NCBI GenBank assembly: GCA_025594325.1
Contig: JANHCV010000017.1
Location: forward strand, 372,001-436,000
DNA: 64,000 bases
Direction: 5' to 3'
From: Blastocladiella emersonii ATCC 22665
Taxonomy: Eukaryota; Blastocladiomycota; Blastocladiomycetes; Blastocladiales; Blastocladiaceae
Made by a program: the position numbers and the translations under genes. The notes under the pieces were generated by a model that saw only the letters and a list, made by a program, of their open reading frames with translations, did not search any database and was not told where the DNA came from. This document shows positions 52,341 through 64,000 of the stretch, one piece after another. Positions within the stretch are counted from its first letter, which is position 1, and the number at the start of each line of letters is the position of its first letter.

Positions 52341-55301
52341 CAAAGTCCACGGTCCAATCAACGAGGTAAACAGCGAACTTGTCAAACTGCCAACCTGCCA
52401 ACCAAACACCCACGCCGCTTCTCAAGCCACGGTGGGCCCGCGCATTTGCGTTGCCGTCCCAGCCAACGAAGGAATGACTGATGAGCCCTGGTAGCCTGCT
52501 AGACTGACAGCCTGACAGCGCCCGCTCAGTTGCTATTATCTATCTCGTAGGTAGTCTGGGAGGAGTTCGTTAGTCGATACGCGACCAGTCTCCTCCTGGC
52601 TGCCCGCTCTGCTGCCATCTCCAAGGCCCGCATGAAGATGGGCCAGGGAGGTTTACGAGCATTTCCTATCTCTCCTCTCTCCGTGTGAAACCATTCACCC
52701 GCGGACGGATGCGCACCACGCACCGTGCACCGCGCACCGCGCACCGCGCACCGCGCACCGTGCACCGCGCACCGCGCACCGCGCACAGCGCACCGCGGAC
52801 AGCGCACCGCGGACAGCGCCCGATGCACCACACGCTGCGCACACGGCGCCAACGGCCACGCTGGTGTCACGCACACACACTCGCATGAACGGCAAGCAGG
52901 CAAGGCTTCCTCAACTCAACCATGATCCATCGTCCATGTCTGCTCGCTCCAACGGGTGCGCCTGCCTACCCTCCCAGTGCCATCGATTGATTGATTCATG
53001 TCCAGTGCTGCCCATGCTTTCATGGCCGCGGGGTCCGTCAGAACGCCTTGCAATGCGTGCGCCTGCATGCACCTGCACTGCAGAGCGCTGCAGAGGGCTG
53101 CACAGCGCTGCGGAGGGCTGCAGAGGGCTAAGGCGGCAGGGCTTCTCCTCCTGCAGGGGACAGTACCAAGGCCAAGGAGTGCTAGTGACTACTAACGGAA
53201 TGGTGATTGGCCCCCTTCACACGCTCCTGGCAGGACTGCGTGTGGGCGTGCGGGCGTTTGTGCGTGCGTGCCTTGATTCGTCCACCATCATACGCGCAAA
53301 GTGACCAAGTGACCAAGTGACCAAGTGACCAAGTGACCAAGTGACCAAGGTGACCAAGGTGACCAAGGTGACCAAGGTGACCAAGGTGACCAAGTGACAC
53401 ACAAGCACCAAGCTAGGGTGGCCGGGCGGCCATGGAACGTACTGCATGGGAACCATTACCGTGGACTGGCCGCGGCCATTTATCGCAGCACAGCCCTGCC
53501 TGGCTCAGGACGCGGCGGGCGTGGGAGGCAGGCAGGGTAGATCGGTAGCAGCAGCAGGACCTGGCTAGCTGGCTGTCAAACAACACAAGTGAAGGGGTGC
53601 GTGAGGGAGGGTGTGTTGAATGAATGGATGGGTGGATGCAGGCAGAGAGAGACCTTCGTACGTGTCGTGGGTGATGAGGATTGGTTGGCCACCATCCACC
53701 AACGCCATGGCATGGCTGCGGGTGTCGCTGCGTGCGCCTTGGCGGGTGGTGTTGGTGGGTGGGTGGTCTTGGTGGGTGCTGTGGTGGTAGTGGAGCTAGA
53801 GTGGTGCCGTGGGGCTCTTGGGGTCCCCTTTCCTTCCTGTCTGGCCTAGGTGGGTCGGCGGACGCAGCGCGCATGCGGGCAAGGTAACAACATTGCTCAC
53901 GCAATGGATCATGTATTTTATGGCAAGTAGTCTGCGAAGCAGAGACGGGGATGTCCGGCCCAATCGGACCCTCCACGGATCACAATATGCACGCAATGAA
54001 TTGACTGATGATAGGGATGTACCAAACCAGCCACGTAGACAATTGTCGTGGTTGTCGAACAAAACCATATTCAAATCTTTGGCAACGCGCCTGTCCAGCT
54101 AGCCAGGGACCCATGAATCACAGTATCGACCCAACAAGATATTAGACCATGGTAATATAGTAAACCAACCTCGTACATAATTGTCATGGTACTCAAACAA
54201 AACCATATTCAAGTCTTTGCTTTCCCGCATATCCAGCTGGCCAGGGACCCATAAATCACAGTATCGAACGAACAAGATATCTTACCATGGAAATATAGTT
54301 AACCAGCCACGCGGACAATTGTCATGGTACTCAATCGAGACCACATTCAAGTCTTTGCTCTCCCGCATGTCAAGCTGGTTGAAGGCCCATTAATCACAGT
54401 ATCGACCCAACAAGATATTTGACCATGGAAACATAGTAAACCAGCCACGCGGATAATTGTCATGGTACTCAATCAAAACCATATTCATATTTTTGCTTCC
54501 CCGCATGTCAAGCTGGTTGAAGACCCATTAATCACAGTATCGAACCAACAAAATATCTGACCATGGAAATATAGTTAACCAGCCACGCGGACAATTGTCA
54601 TGGTACTCAATCGAAACCACATTCAAGTCTTTGCTCTCCCGCATGTCAAGCTGGTTGAAGGCCCATAAATCACAGTATCGACCCAACAAGATATTTGACC
54701 ATGGAAATATAGTAAACCAGCCACGCGGATAATTGTCATGGTACTCAATCAAAACCATATTCAAGTCTTTGCTTTCCCGCACGTCCAGCTGGTTGAAGGC
54801 CCATAAATCACAGTATCGACCCAACAAAGTATCTGACAACCGAAATATAGCAGACAATCCACGCAGACAATTGTCATGCCACCTAATCAAAACCATATTC
54901 AAGTCTTTGCTTTCCCACATGTCAAGCTGGTTGAAGGCCCATAAATCACAGTATCGAACCAACGAAATATCTGACCATGGAAATATAGTAAAGCAGCCAC
55001 GCAGATAATTGTCATGGTACTTAATCAAAACCATATTCATATTTTTGCTTCCCCGCATGTCAAGCTGGTTGAAGGCCCATAAATCACAGTATCGAACGAA
55101 CAAGATATCTTACCATGGAAATATAGTTAACCAGCCACGCAAATGATTGTCATGCCACTTAATCAAAACCATACTCAAATGGTCGATTACCCTCACGTCC
55201 AAGCGGCCAAGGACCCAAACCGCCAGATACCCAAATCTACGACCACGTTGCGCACACTCCACTAGCCAACTCTTCGATCCCCTAATTATGGAGCCCGTCG
55301 T
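52341..55301. repeat. Macrosatellite unit 19 (2961 bp)
   Basis: State: h15, d5, o6, s8, SNV-A C, SNV-B T. Heptamers 52713-52817, octamer/nonamer array 53299-53391, 138-bp array 53983-55224. Same length class as unit 1 but with the other SNV-B allele. Confidence 0.97.
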
Positions 55302-58269
55302 CAAAGTCCACGGTCCAATCAACGAGGTAAACAGCGAACTTGTCAAACTGCCAACCTGCCAACCAAACACCCACGCCGCTTCTCAAGCCACGGTGGGCCC
55401 GCGCATTTGCGTTGCCGTCCCAGCCAACGAAGGAATGACTGATGAGCCCTGGTAGCCTGCTAGACTGACAGCCTGACAGCGCCCGCTCAGTTGCTATTAT
55501 CTATCTCGTAGGTAGTCTGGGAGGAGTTCGTTAGTCGATACGCGACCAGTCTCCTCCTGGCTGCCCGCTCTGCTGCCATCTCCAAGGCCCGCATGAAGAT
55601 GGGCCAGGGAGGTTTACGAGCATTTCCTATCTCTCCTCTCTCCGTGTGAAACCATTCACCCGCGGACGGATGCGCACCACGCACCGTGCACCGCGCACCG
55701 CGCACCGCGCACCGCGCACCGTGCACCGCGCACCGCGCACCGCGCACCGCGCACCGCGCACCGCGCACAGCGCACCGCGGACAGCGCCCGATGCACCACA
55801 CGCTGCGCACACGGCGCCAACGGCCACGCTGGTGTCACGCACACACACTCGCATGAACGGCAAGCAGGCAAGGCTTCCTCAACTCAACCATGATCCATCG
55901 TCCATGTCTGCTCGCTCCAACGGGTGCGCCTGCCTACCCTCCCAGTGCCATCGATTGATTGATTCATGTCCAGTGCTGCCCATGCTTTCATGGCCGCGGG
56001 GTCCGTCAGAACGCCTTGCAATGCGTGCGCCTGCATGCACCTGCACTGCAGAGCGCTGCAGAGGGCTGCACAGCGCTGCGGAGGGCTGCAGAGGGCTAAG
56101 GCGGCAGGGCTTCTCCTCCTGCAGGGGACAGTACCAAGGCCAAGGAGTGCTAGTGACTACTAACGGAATGGTGATTGGCCCCCTTCACACGCTCCTGGCA
56201 GGACTGCGTGTGGGCGTGCGGGCGTTTGTGCGTGCGTGCCTTGATTCGTCCACCATCATACGCGCAAAGTGACCAAGTGACCAAGTGACCAAGTGACCAA
56301 GTGACCAAGTGACCAAGGTGACCAAGGTGACCAAGGTGACCAAGGTGACCAAGGTGACCAAGTGACACACAAGCACCAAGCTAGGGTGGCCGGGCGGCCA
56401 TGGAACGTACTGCATGGGAACCATTACCGTGGACTGGCCGCGGCCATTTATCGCAGCACAGCCCTGCCTGGCTCAGGACGCGGCGGGCGTGGGAGGCAGG
56501 CAGGGTAGATCGGTAGCAGCAGCAGGACCTGGCTAGCTGGCTGTCAAACAACACAAGTGAAGGGGTGCGTGAGGGAGGGTGTGTTGAATGAATGGATGGG
56601 TGGATGCAGGCAGAGAGAGACCTTCGTACGTGTCGTGGGTGATGAGGATTGGTTGGCCACCATCCACCAACGCCATGGCATGGCTGCGGGTGTCGCTGCG
56701 TGCGCCTTGGCGGGTGGTGTTGGTGGGTGGGTGGTCTTGGTGGGTGCTGTGGTGGTAGTGGAGCTAGAGTGGTGCCGTGGGGCTCTTGGGGTCCCCTTTC
56801 CTTCCTGTCTGGCCTAGGTGGGTCGGCGGACGCAGCGCGCATGCGGGCAAGGTAACAACATTGCTCACGCAATGGATCATGTATTTTATGGCAAGTAGTC
56901 TGCGAAGCAGAGACGGGGATGTCCGGCCCAATCGGACCCTCCACGGATCACAATATGCACGCAATGAATTGACTGATGATAGGGATGTACCAAACCAGCC
57001 ACGTAGACAATTGTCGTGGTTGTCGAACAAAACCATATTCAAATCTTTGGCAACGCGCCTGTCCAGCTAGCCAGGGACCCATGAATCACAGTATCGACCC
57101 AACAAGATATTAGACCATGGTAATATAGTAAACCAACCTCGTACATAATTGTCATGGTACTCAAACAAAACCATATTCAAGTCTTTGCTTTCCCGCATAT
57201 CCAGCTGGCCAGGGACCCATAAATCACAGTATCGAACGAACAAGATATCTTACCATGGAAATATAGTTAACCAGCCACGCGGACAATTGTCATGGTACTC
57301 AATCGAGACCACATTCAAGTCTTTGCTCTCCCGCATGTCAAGCTGGTTGAAGGCCCATTAATCACAGTATCGACCCAACAAGATATTTGACCATGGAAAC
57401 ATAGTAAACCAGCCACGCGGATAATTGTCATGGTACTCAATCAAAACCATATTCATATTTTTGCTTCCCCGCATGTCAAGCTGGTTGAAGACCCATTAAT
57501 CACAGTATCGAACCAACAAAATATCTGACCATGGAAATATAGTTAACCAGCCACGCGGACAATTGTCATGGTACTCAATCGAAACCACATTCAAGTCTTT
57601 GCTCTCCCGCATGTCAAGCTGGTTGAAGGCCCATAAATCACAGTATCGACCCAACAAGATATTTGACCATGGAAATATAGTAAACCAGCCACGCGGATAA
57701 TTGTCATGGTACTCAATCAAAACCATATTCAAGTCTTTGCTTTCCCGCACGTCCAGCTGGTTGAAGGCCCATAAATCACAGTATCGACCCAACAAAGTAT
57801 CTGACAACCGAAATATAGCAGACAATCCACGCAGACAATTGTCATGCCACCTAATCAAAACCATATTCAAGTCTTTGCTTTCCCACATGTCAAGCTGGTT
57901 GAAGGCCCATAAATCACAGTATCGAACCAACGAAATATCTGACCATGGAAATATAGTAAAGCAGCCACGCAGATAATTGTCATGGTACTTAATCAAAACC
58001 ATATTCATATTTTTGCTTCCCCGCATGTCAAGCTGGTTGAAGGCCCATAAATCACAGTATCGAACGAACAAGATATCTTACCATGGAAATATAGTTAACC
58101 AGCCACGCAAATGATTGTCATGCCACTTAATCAAAACCATACTCAAATGGTCGATTACCCTCACGTCCAAGCGGCCAAGGACCCAAACCGCCAGATACCC
58201 AAATCTACGACCACGTTGCGCACACTCCACTAGCCAACTCTTCGATCCCCTAATTATGGAGCCCGTCGT
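55302..58269. repeat. Macrosatellite unit 20 (2968 bp)
   Basis: State: h16, d5, o6, s8, SNV-A C, SNV-B T. Heptamers 55674-55785, octamer/nonamer array 56267-56359, 138-bp array 56951-58192. It has the heptamer type of units 4, 5 and 9-12 but without the 31046-type substitution of units 11 and 12. Confidence 0.97.
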
Positions 58270-61216
58270 CAAAGTCCACGGTCCAATCAACGAGGTAAAC
58301 AGCGAACTTGTCAAACTGCCAACCTGCCAACCAAACACCCACGCCGCTTCTCAAGCCACGGTGGGCCCGCGCATTTGCGTTGCCGTCCCAGCCAACGAAG
58401 GAATGACTGATGAGCCCTGGTAGCCTGCTAGACTGACAGCCTGACAGCGCCCGCTCAGTTGCTATTATCTATCTCGTAGGTAGTCTGGGAGGAGTTCGTT
58501 AGTCGATACGCGACCAGTCTCCTCCTGGCTGCCCGCTCTGCTGCCATCTCCAAGGCCCGCATGAAGATGGGCCAGGGAGGTTTACGAGCATTTCCTATCT
58601 CTCCTCTCTCCGTGTGAAACCATTCACCCGCGGACGGATGCGCACCACGCACCGTGCACCGCGCACCGCGCACCGCGCACCGCGCACCGTGCACCGCGCA
58701 CAGCGCACCGCGGACAGCGCACCGCGGACAGCGCCCGATGCACCACACGCTGCGCACACGGCGCCAACGGCCACGCTGGTGTCACGCACACACACTCGCA
58801 TGAACGGCAAGCAGGCAAGGCTTCCTCAACTCAACCATGATCCATCGTCCATGTCTGCTCGCTCCAACGGGTGCGCCTGCTTACCCTCCCAGTGCCATCG
58901 ATTGATTGATTCATGTCCAGTGCTGCCCATGCTTTCATGGCCGCGGGGTCCGTCAGAACGCCTTGCAATGCGTGCGCCTGCATGCACCTGCACTGCAGAG
59001 CGCTGCAGAGGGCTGCACAGCGCTGCGGAGGGCTGCAGAGGGCTAAGGCGGCAGGGCTTCTCCTCCTGCAGGGGACAGTACCAAGGCCAAGGAGTGCTAG
59101 TGACTACTAACGGAATGGTGATTGGCCCCCTTCACACGCTCCTGGCAGGACTGCGTGTGGGCGTGCGGGCGTTTGTGCGTGCGTGCCTTGATTCGTCCAC
59201 CATCATACGCGCAAAGTGACCAAGTGACCAAGTGACCAAGTGACCAAGTGACCAAGTGACCAAGGTGACCAAGGTGACCAAGGTGACCAAGGTGACCAAG
59301 GTGACCAAGTGACACACAAGCACCAAGCTAGGGTGGCCGGGCGGCCATGGAACGTACTGCATGGGAACCATTACCGTGGACTGGCCGCGGCCATTTATCG
59401 CAGCACAGCCCTGCCTGGCTCAGGACGCGGCGGGCGTGGGAGGCAGGCAGGGTAGATCGGTAGCAGCAGCAGGACCTGGCTAGCTGGCTGTCAAACAACA
59501 CAAGTGAAGGGGTGCGTGAGGGAGGGTGTGTTGAATGAATGGATGGGTGGATGCAGGCAGAGAGAGACCTTCGTACGTGTCGTGGGTGATGAGGATTGGT
59601 TGGCCACCATCCACCAACGCCATGGCATGGCTGCGGGTGTCGCTGCGTGCGCCTTGGCGGGTGGTGTTGGTGGGTGGGTGGTCTTGGTGGGTGCTGTGGT
59701 GGTAGTGGAGCTAGAGTGGTGCCGTGGGGCTCTTGGGGTCCCCTTTCCTTCCTGTCTGGCCTAGGTGGGTCGGCGGACGCAGCGCGCATGCGGGCAAGGT
59801 AACAACATTGCTCACGCAATGGATCATGTATTTTATGGCAAGTAGTCTGCGAAGCAGAGACGGGGATGTCCGGCCCAATCGGACCCTCCACGGATCACAA
59901 TATGCACGCAATGAATTGACTGATGATAGGGATGTACCAAACCAGCCACGTAGACAATTGTCGTGGTTGTCGAACAAAACCATATTCAAATCTTTGGCAA
60001 CGCGCCTGTCCAGCTAGCCAGGGACCCATGAATCACAGTATCGACCCAACAAGATATTAGACCATGGTAATATAGTAAACCAACCTCGTACATAATTGTC
60101 ATGGTACTCAAACAAAACCATATTCAAGTCTTTGCTTTCCCGCATATCCAGCTGGCCAGGGACCCATAAATCACAGTATCGAACGAACAAGATATCTTAC
60201 CATGGAAATATAGTTAACCAGCCACGCGGACAATTGTCATGGTACTCAATCGAGACCACATTCAAGTCTTTGCTCTCCCGCATGTCAAGCTGGTTGAAGG
60301 CCCATTAATCACAGTATCGACCCAACAAGATATTTGACCATGGAAACATAGTAAACCAGCCACGCGGATAATTGTCATGGTACTCAATCAAAACCATATT
60401 CATATTTTTGCTTCCCCGCATGTCAAGCTGGTTGAAGACCCATTAATCACAGTATCGAACCAACAAAATATCTGACCATGGAAATATAGTTAACCAGCCA
60501 CGCGGACAATTGTCATGGTACTCAATCGAAACCACATTCAAGTCTTTGCTCTCCCGCATGTCAAGCTGGTTGAAGGCCCATAAATCACAGTATCGACCCA
60601 ACAAGATATTTGACCATGGAAATATAGTAAACCAGCCACGCGGATAATTGTCATGGTACTCAATCAAAACCATATTCAAGTCTTTGCTTTCCCGCACGTC
60701 CAGCTGGTTGAAGGCCCATAAATCACAGTATCGACCCAACAAAGTATCTGACAACCGAAATATAGCAGACAATCCACGCAGACAATTGTCATGCCACCTA
60801 ATCAAAACCATATTCAAGTCTTTGCTTTCCCACATGTCAAGCTGGTTGAAGGCCCATAAATCACAGTATCGAACCAACGAAATATCTGACCATGGAAATA
60901 TAGTAAAGCAGCCACGCAGATAATTGTCATGGTACTTAATCAAAACCATATTCATATTTTTGCTTCCCCGCATGTCAAGCTGGTTGAAGGCCCATAAATC
61001 ACAGTATCGAACGAACAAGATATCTTACCATGGAAATATAGTTAACCAGCCACGCAAATGATTGTCATGCCACTTAATCAAAACCATACTCAAATGGTCG
61101 ATTACCCTCACGTCCAAGCGGCCAAGGACCCAAACCGCCAGATACCCAAATCTACGACCACGTTGCGCACACTCCACTAGCCAACTCTTCGATCCCCTAA
61201 TTATGGAGCCCGTCGT
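58270..61216. repeat. Macrosatellite unit 21 (2947 bp), distinct 13-heptamer form
   Basis: State: h13, d5, o6, s8, SNV-A C, SNV-B T. Heptamers 58642-58732, octamer/nonamer array 59214-59306, 138-bp array 59898-61139. The heptamer order differs from the other 13-copy units: one gcaccgc before gcacagc, but two gcaccgc/ggacagc pairs. It shares a C-to-T at 58881 only with unit 22. Confidence 0.97.
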
Positions 61217-64000
61217 CAAAGTCCACGGTCCAATCAACGAGGTAAACAGCGAACTTGTCAAACTGCCAACCTGCCAACCAAACACCCACGCCGCTTCTCA
61301 AGCCACGGTGGGCCCGCGCATTTGCGTTGCCGTCCCAGCCAACGAAGGAATGACTGATGAGCCCTGGTAGCCTGCTAGACTGACAGCCTGACAGCGCCCG
61401 CTCAGTTGCTATTATCTATCTCGTAGGTAGTCTGGGAGGAGTTCGTTAGTCGATACGCGACCAGTCTCCTCCTGGCTGCCCGCTCTGCTGCCATCTCCAA
61501 GGCCCGCATGAAGATGGGCCAGGGAGGTTTACGAGCATTTCCTATCTCTCCTCTCTCCGTGTGAAACCATTCACCCGCGGACGGATGCGCACCACGCACC
61601 GTGCACCGCGCACCGCGCACCGCGCACCGCGCACCGTGCACCGCGCACAGCGCACCGCGGACAGCGCCCGATGCACCACACGCTGCGCACACGGCGCCAA
61701 CGGCCACGCTGGTGTCACGCACACACACTCGCATGAACGGCAAGCAGGCAAGGCTTCCTCAACTCAACCATGATCCATCGTCCATGTCTGCTCGCTCCAA
61801 CGGGTGCGCCTGCTTACCCTCCCAGTGCCATCGATTGATTGATTCATGTCCAGTGCTGCCCATGCTTTCATGGCCGCGGGGTCCGTCAGAACGCCTTGCA
61901 ATGCGTGCGCCTGCATGCACCTGCACTGCAGAGCGCTGCAGAGGGCTGCACAGCGCTGCGGAGGGCTGCAGAGGGCTAAGGCGGCAGGGCTTCTCCTCCT
62001 GCAGGGGACAGTACCAAGGCCAAGGAGTGCTAGTGACTACTAACGGAATGGTGATTGGCCCCCTTCACACGCTCCTGGCAGGACTGCGTGTGGGCGTGCG
62101 GGCGTTTGTGCGTGCGTGCCTTGATTCGTCCACCATCATACGCGCAAAGTGACCAAGTGACCAAGTGACCAAGTGACCAAGTGACCAAGTGACCAAGGTG
62201 ACCAAGGTGACCAAGGTGACCAAGGTGACCAAGGTGACCAAGTGACACACAAGCACCAAGCTAGGGTGGCCGGGCGGCCATGGAACGTACTGCATGGGAA
62301 CCATTACCGTGGACTGGCCGCGGCCATTTATCGCAGCACAGCCCTGCCTGGCTCAGGACGCGGCGGGCGTGGGAGGCAGGCAGGGTAGATCGGTAGCAGC
62401 AGCAGGACCTGGCTAGCTGGCTGTCAAACAACACAAGTGAAGGGGTGCGTGAGGGAGGGTGTGTTGAATGAATGGATGGGTGGATGCAGGCAGAGAGAGA
62501 CCTTCGTACGTGTCGTGGGTGATGAGGATTGGTTGGCCACCATCCACCAACGCCATGGCATGGCTGCGGGTGTCGCTGCGTGCGCCTTGGCGGGTGGTGT
62601 TGGTGGGTGGGTGGTCTTGGTGGGTGCTGTGGTGGTAGTGGAGCTAGAGTGGTGCCGTGGGGCTCTTGGGGTCCCCTTTCCTTCCTGTCTGGCCTAGGTG
62701 GGTCGGCGGACGCAGCGCGCATGCGGGCAAGGTAACAACATTGCTCACGCAATGGATCATGTATTTTATGGCAAGTAGTCTGCGAAGCAGAGACGGGGAT
62801 GTCCGGCCCAATCGGACCCTCCACGGATCACAATATGCACGCAATGAATTGACTGATGATAGGGATGTACCAAACCAGCCACGTAGACAATTGTCGTGGT
62901 TGTCGAACAAAACCATATTCAAATCTTTGGCAACGCGCCTGTCCAGCTAGCCAGGGACCCATGAATCACAGTATCGACCCAACAAGATATTAGACCATGG
63001 TAATATAGTAAACCAACCTCGTACATAATTGTCATGGTACTCAAACAAAACCATATTCAAGTCTTTGCTTTCCCGCATATCCAGCTGGCCAGGGACCCAT
63101 AAATCACAGTATCGAACGAACAAGATATCTTACCATGGAAATATAGTTAACCAGCCACGCGGACAATTGTCATGGTACTCAATCGAGACCACATTCAAGT
63201 CTTTGCTCTCCCGCATGTCAAGCTGGTTGAAGGCCCATTAATCACAGTATCGACCCAACAAGATATTTGACCATGGAAACATAGTAAACCAGCCACGCGG
63301 ATAATTGTCATGGTACTCAATCAAAACCATATTCATATTTTTGCTTCCCCGCATGTCAAGCTGGTTGAAGACCCATTAATCACAGTATCGAACCAACAAA
63401 ATATCTGACCATGGAAATATAGTTAACCAGCCACGCGGACAATTGTCATGGTACTCAATCGAAACCACATTCAAGTCTTTGCTCTCCCGCATGTCAAGCT
63501 GGTTGAAGGCCCATAAATCACAGTATCGACCCAACAAGATATTTGACCATGGAAATATAGTAAACCAGCCACGCGGATAATTGTCATGGTACTCAATCAA
63601 AACCATATTCAAGTCTTTGCTTTCCCGCACGTCCAGCTGGTTGAAGGCCCATAAATCACAGTATCGACCCAACAAAGTATCTGACAACCGAAATATAGCA
63701 GACAATCCACGCAGACAATTGTCATGCCACCTAATCAAAACCATATTCAAGTCTTTGCTTTCCCACATGTCAAGCTGGTTGAAGGCCCATAAATCACAGT
63801 ATCGAACCAACGAAATATCTGACCATGGAAATATAGTAAAGCAGCCACGCAGATAATTGTCATGGTACTTAATCAAAACCATATTCATATTTTTGCTTCC
63901 CCGCATGTCAAGCTGGTTGAAGGCCCATAAATCACAGTATCGAACGAACAAGATATCTTACCATGGAAATATAGTTAACCAGCCACGCAAATGATTGTCA
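61217..64000. repeat. Macrosatellite unit 22, truncated by the window edge (2784 bp visible)
   Basis: State: h11, d5, o6, S0-S7 and the first 66 bp of S8 visible, SNV-A C, SNV-B T. Heptamers 61589-61665, octamer/nonamer array 62147-62239, 138-bp array from 62831 to the edge. It is the only unit with 11 heptamers and shares the C-to-T change (61814) with unit 21. The window ends inside the array. Confidence 0.97.

Larger units (their letters stand above)
1..64000. repeat. Macrosatellite: tandem array of about 2.9-kb units, 21 full and 1 partial
   Basis: The same 2669-2968 bp unit repeats head to tail with no intervening sequence, always in one orientation, from the first to the last base. The landmark caaagtccacgg recurs at 1, 2962, 5929, 8834, 11802, 14494, 17163, 20108, 23053, 25745, 28713, 31681, 34649, 37596, 40543, 43504, 46451, 49396, 52341, 55302, 58270 and 61217. 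Units appear well over 99% identical outside four copy-number-variable loci. In the unit entries, h is the number of 7-bp repeats, d of 10-bp repeats, o of 8-bp repeats and s of regular 138-bp subrepeats. SNV-A is the C/A site matching position 1692 of unit 1 and SNV-B the C/T site matching position 2236. Unit boundaries are arbitrary because no flank is visible. Long satellite arrays are known at subtelomeres, pericentromeres and other heterochromatin; which applies here cannot be told. Confidence 0.98.

Noticed and set aside
1-64000. rDNA or its intergenic spacer
   Set aside because: No conserved 18S, 5.8S, 28S or 5S sequence appears anywhere in the unit, so the period cannot be an rDNA repeat.
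1-64000. Tandem transposon, LTR element or amplified virus
   Set aside because: There are no terminal repeats bounding a coding core, no target-site duplications and no transposase, integrase or reverse-transcriptase-like frame.

Overview
The whole 64 kb window is one uninterrupted head-to-tail tandem array of a roughly 2.9-kb unit: a macrosatellite. It holds 21 complete units and a 22nd that runs off the right edge, all in the same orientation. Neither end of the array is in the window, so it is longer than 64 kb. I find no protein-coding gene, rRNA, tRNA, transposase, reverse transcriptase, LTR, telomere repeat or CRISPR array that I can support. The long open frames are by-products of the repeats: many open only at GTG or TTG, and several are broken between copies by 7-, 14- or 16-bp length changes.

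The organism is probably a eukaryote. A gene-free 64 kb with nested micro-, mini- and macrosatellite structure fits no ordinary bacterial or archaeal region. The GC-rich, low-complexity spacer style makes me think of a filamentous ascomycete fungus, but this is impression only, because no conserved gene is present to anchor taxonomy.

Each unit (numbered here from the bases caaagtccacgg) has a GC-rich left half and an AT-richer right half. Left half: a 372-bp single-copy lead; a 7-bp minisatellite (consensus gcaccgc, 7 to 16 copies); a spacer; a 10-bp minisatellite (5 copies, 7 in unit 2); a spacer; an 8/9-bp minisatellite (aagtgacc x4 or x6, then aaggtgacc x5); then about 590 bp containing a perfect 12-bp palindrome, a 9-bp inverted repeat and a G-rich tract able to form a G-quadruplex. 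Right half: exactly phased 138-bp subrepeats, one degenerate (S0) plus eight (S1-S8), followed by a degenerate tail of about 77 bp.

All unit lengths (2669, 2692, 2905, 2945, 2947, 2961, 2967, 2968) are reproduced exactly by one formula: 2961 + 7(h-15) + 8(o-6) + 138(s-8) + 10(d-5). Here h, o, s and d are the copy numbers of heptamers, octamers, 138-bp subrepeats and decamers. I see no length change anywhere else. Substitutions between units are very few, whereas subrepeats inside one unit differ at many positions. The 138-bp array is therefore old, and the whole 2.9-kb unit was amplified and homogenised recently. Shared markers between neighbours (units 6-8, 11-12, 13-16, 17-18, 21-22) and markers found on several backgrounds point to unequal exchange and gene conversion.
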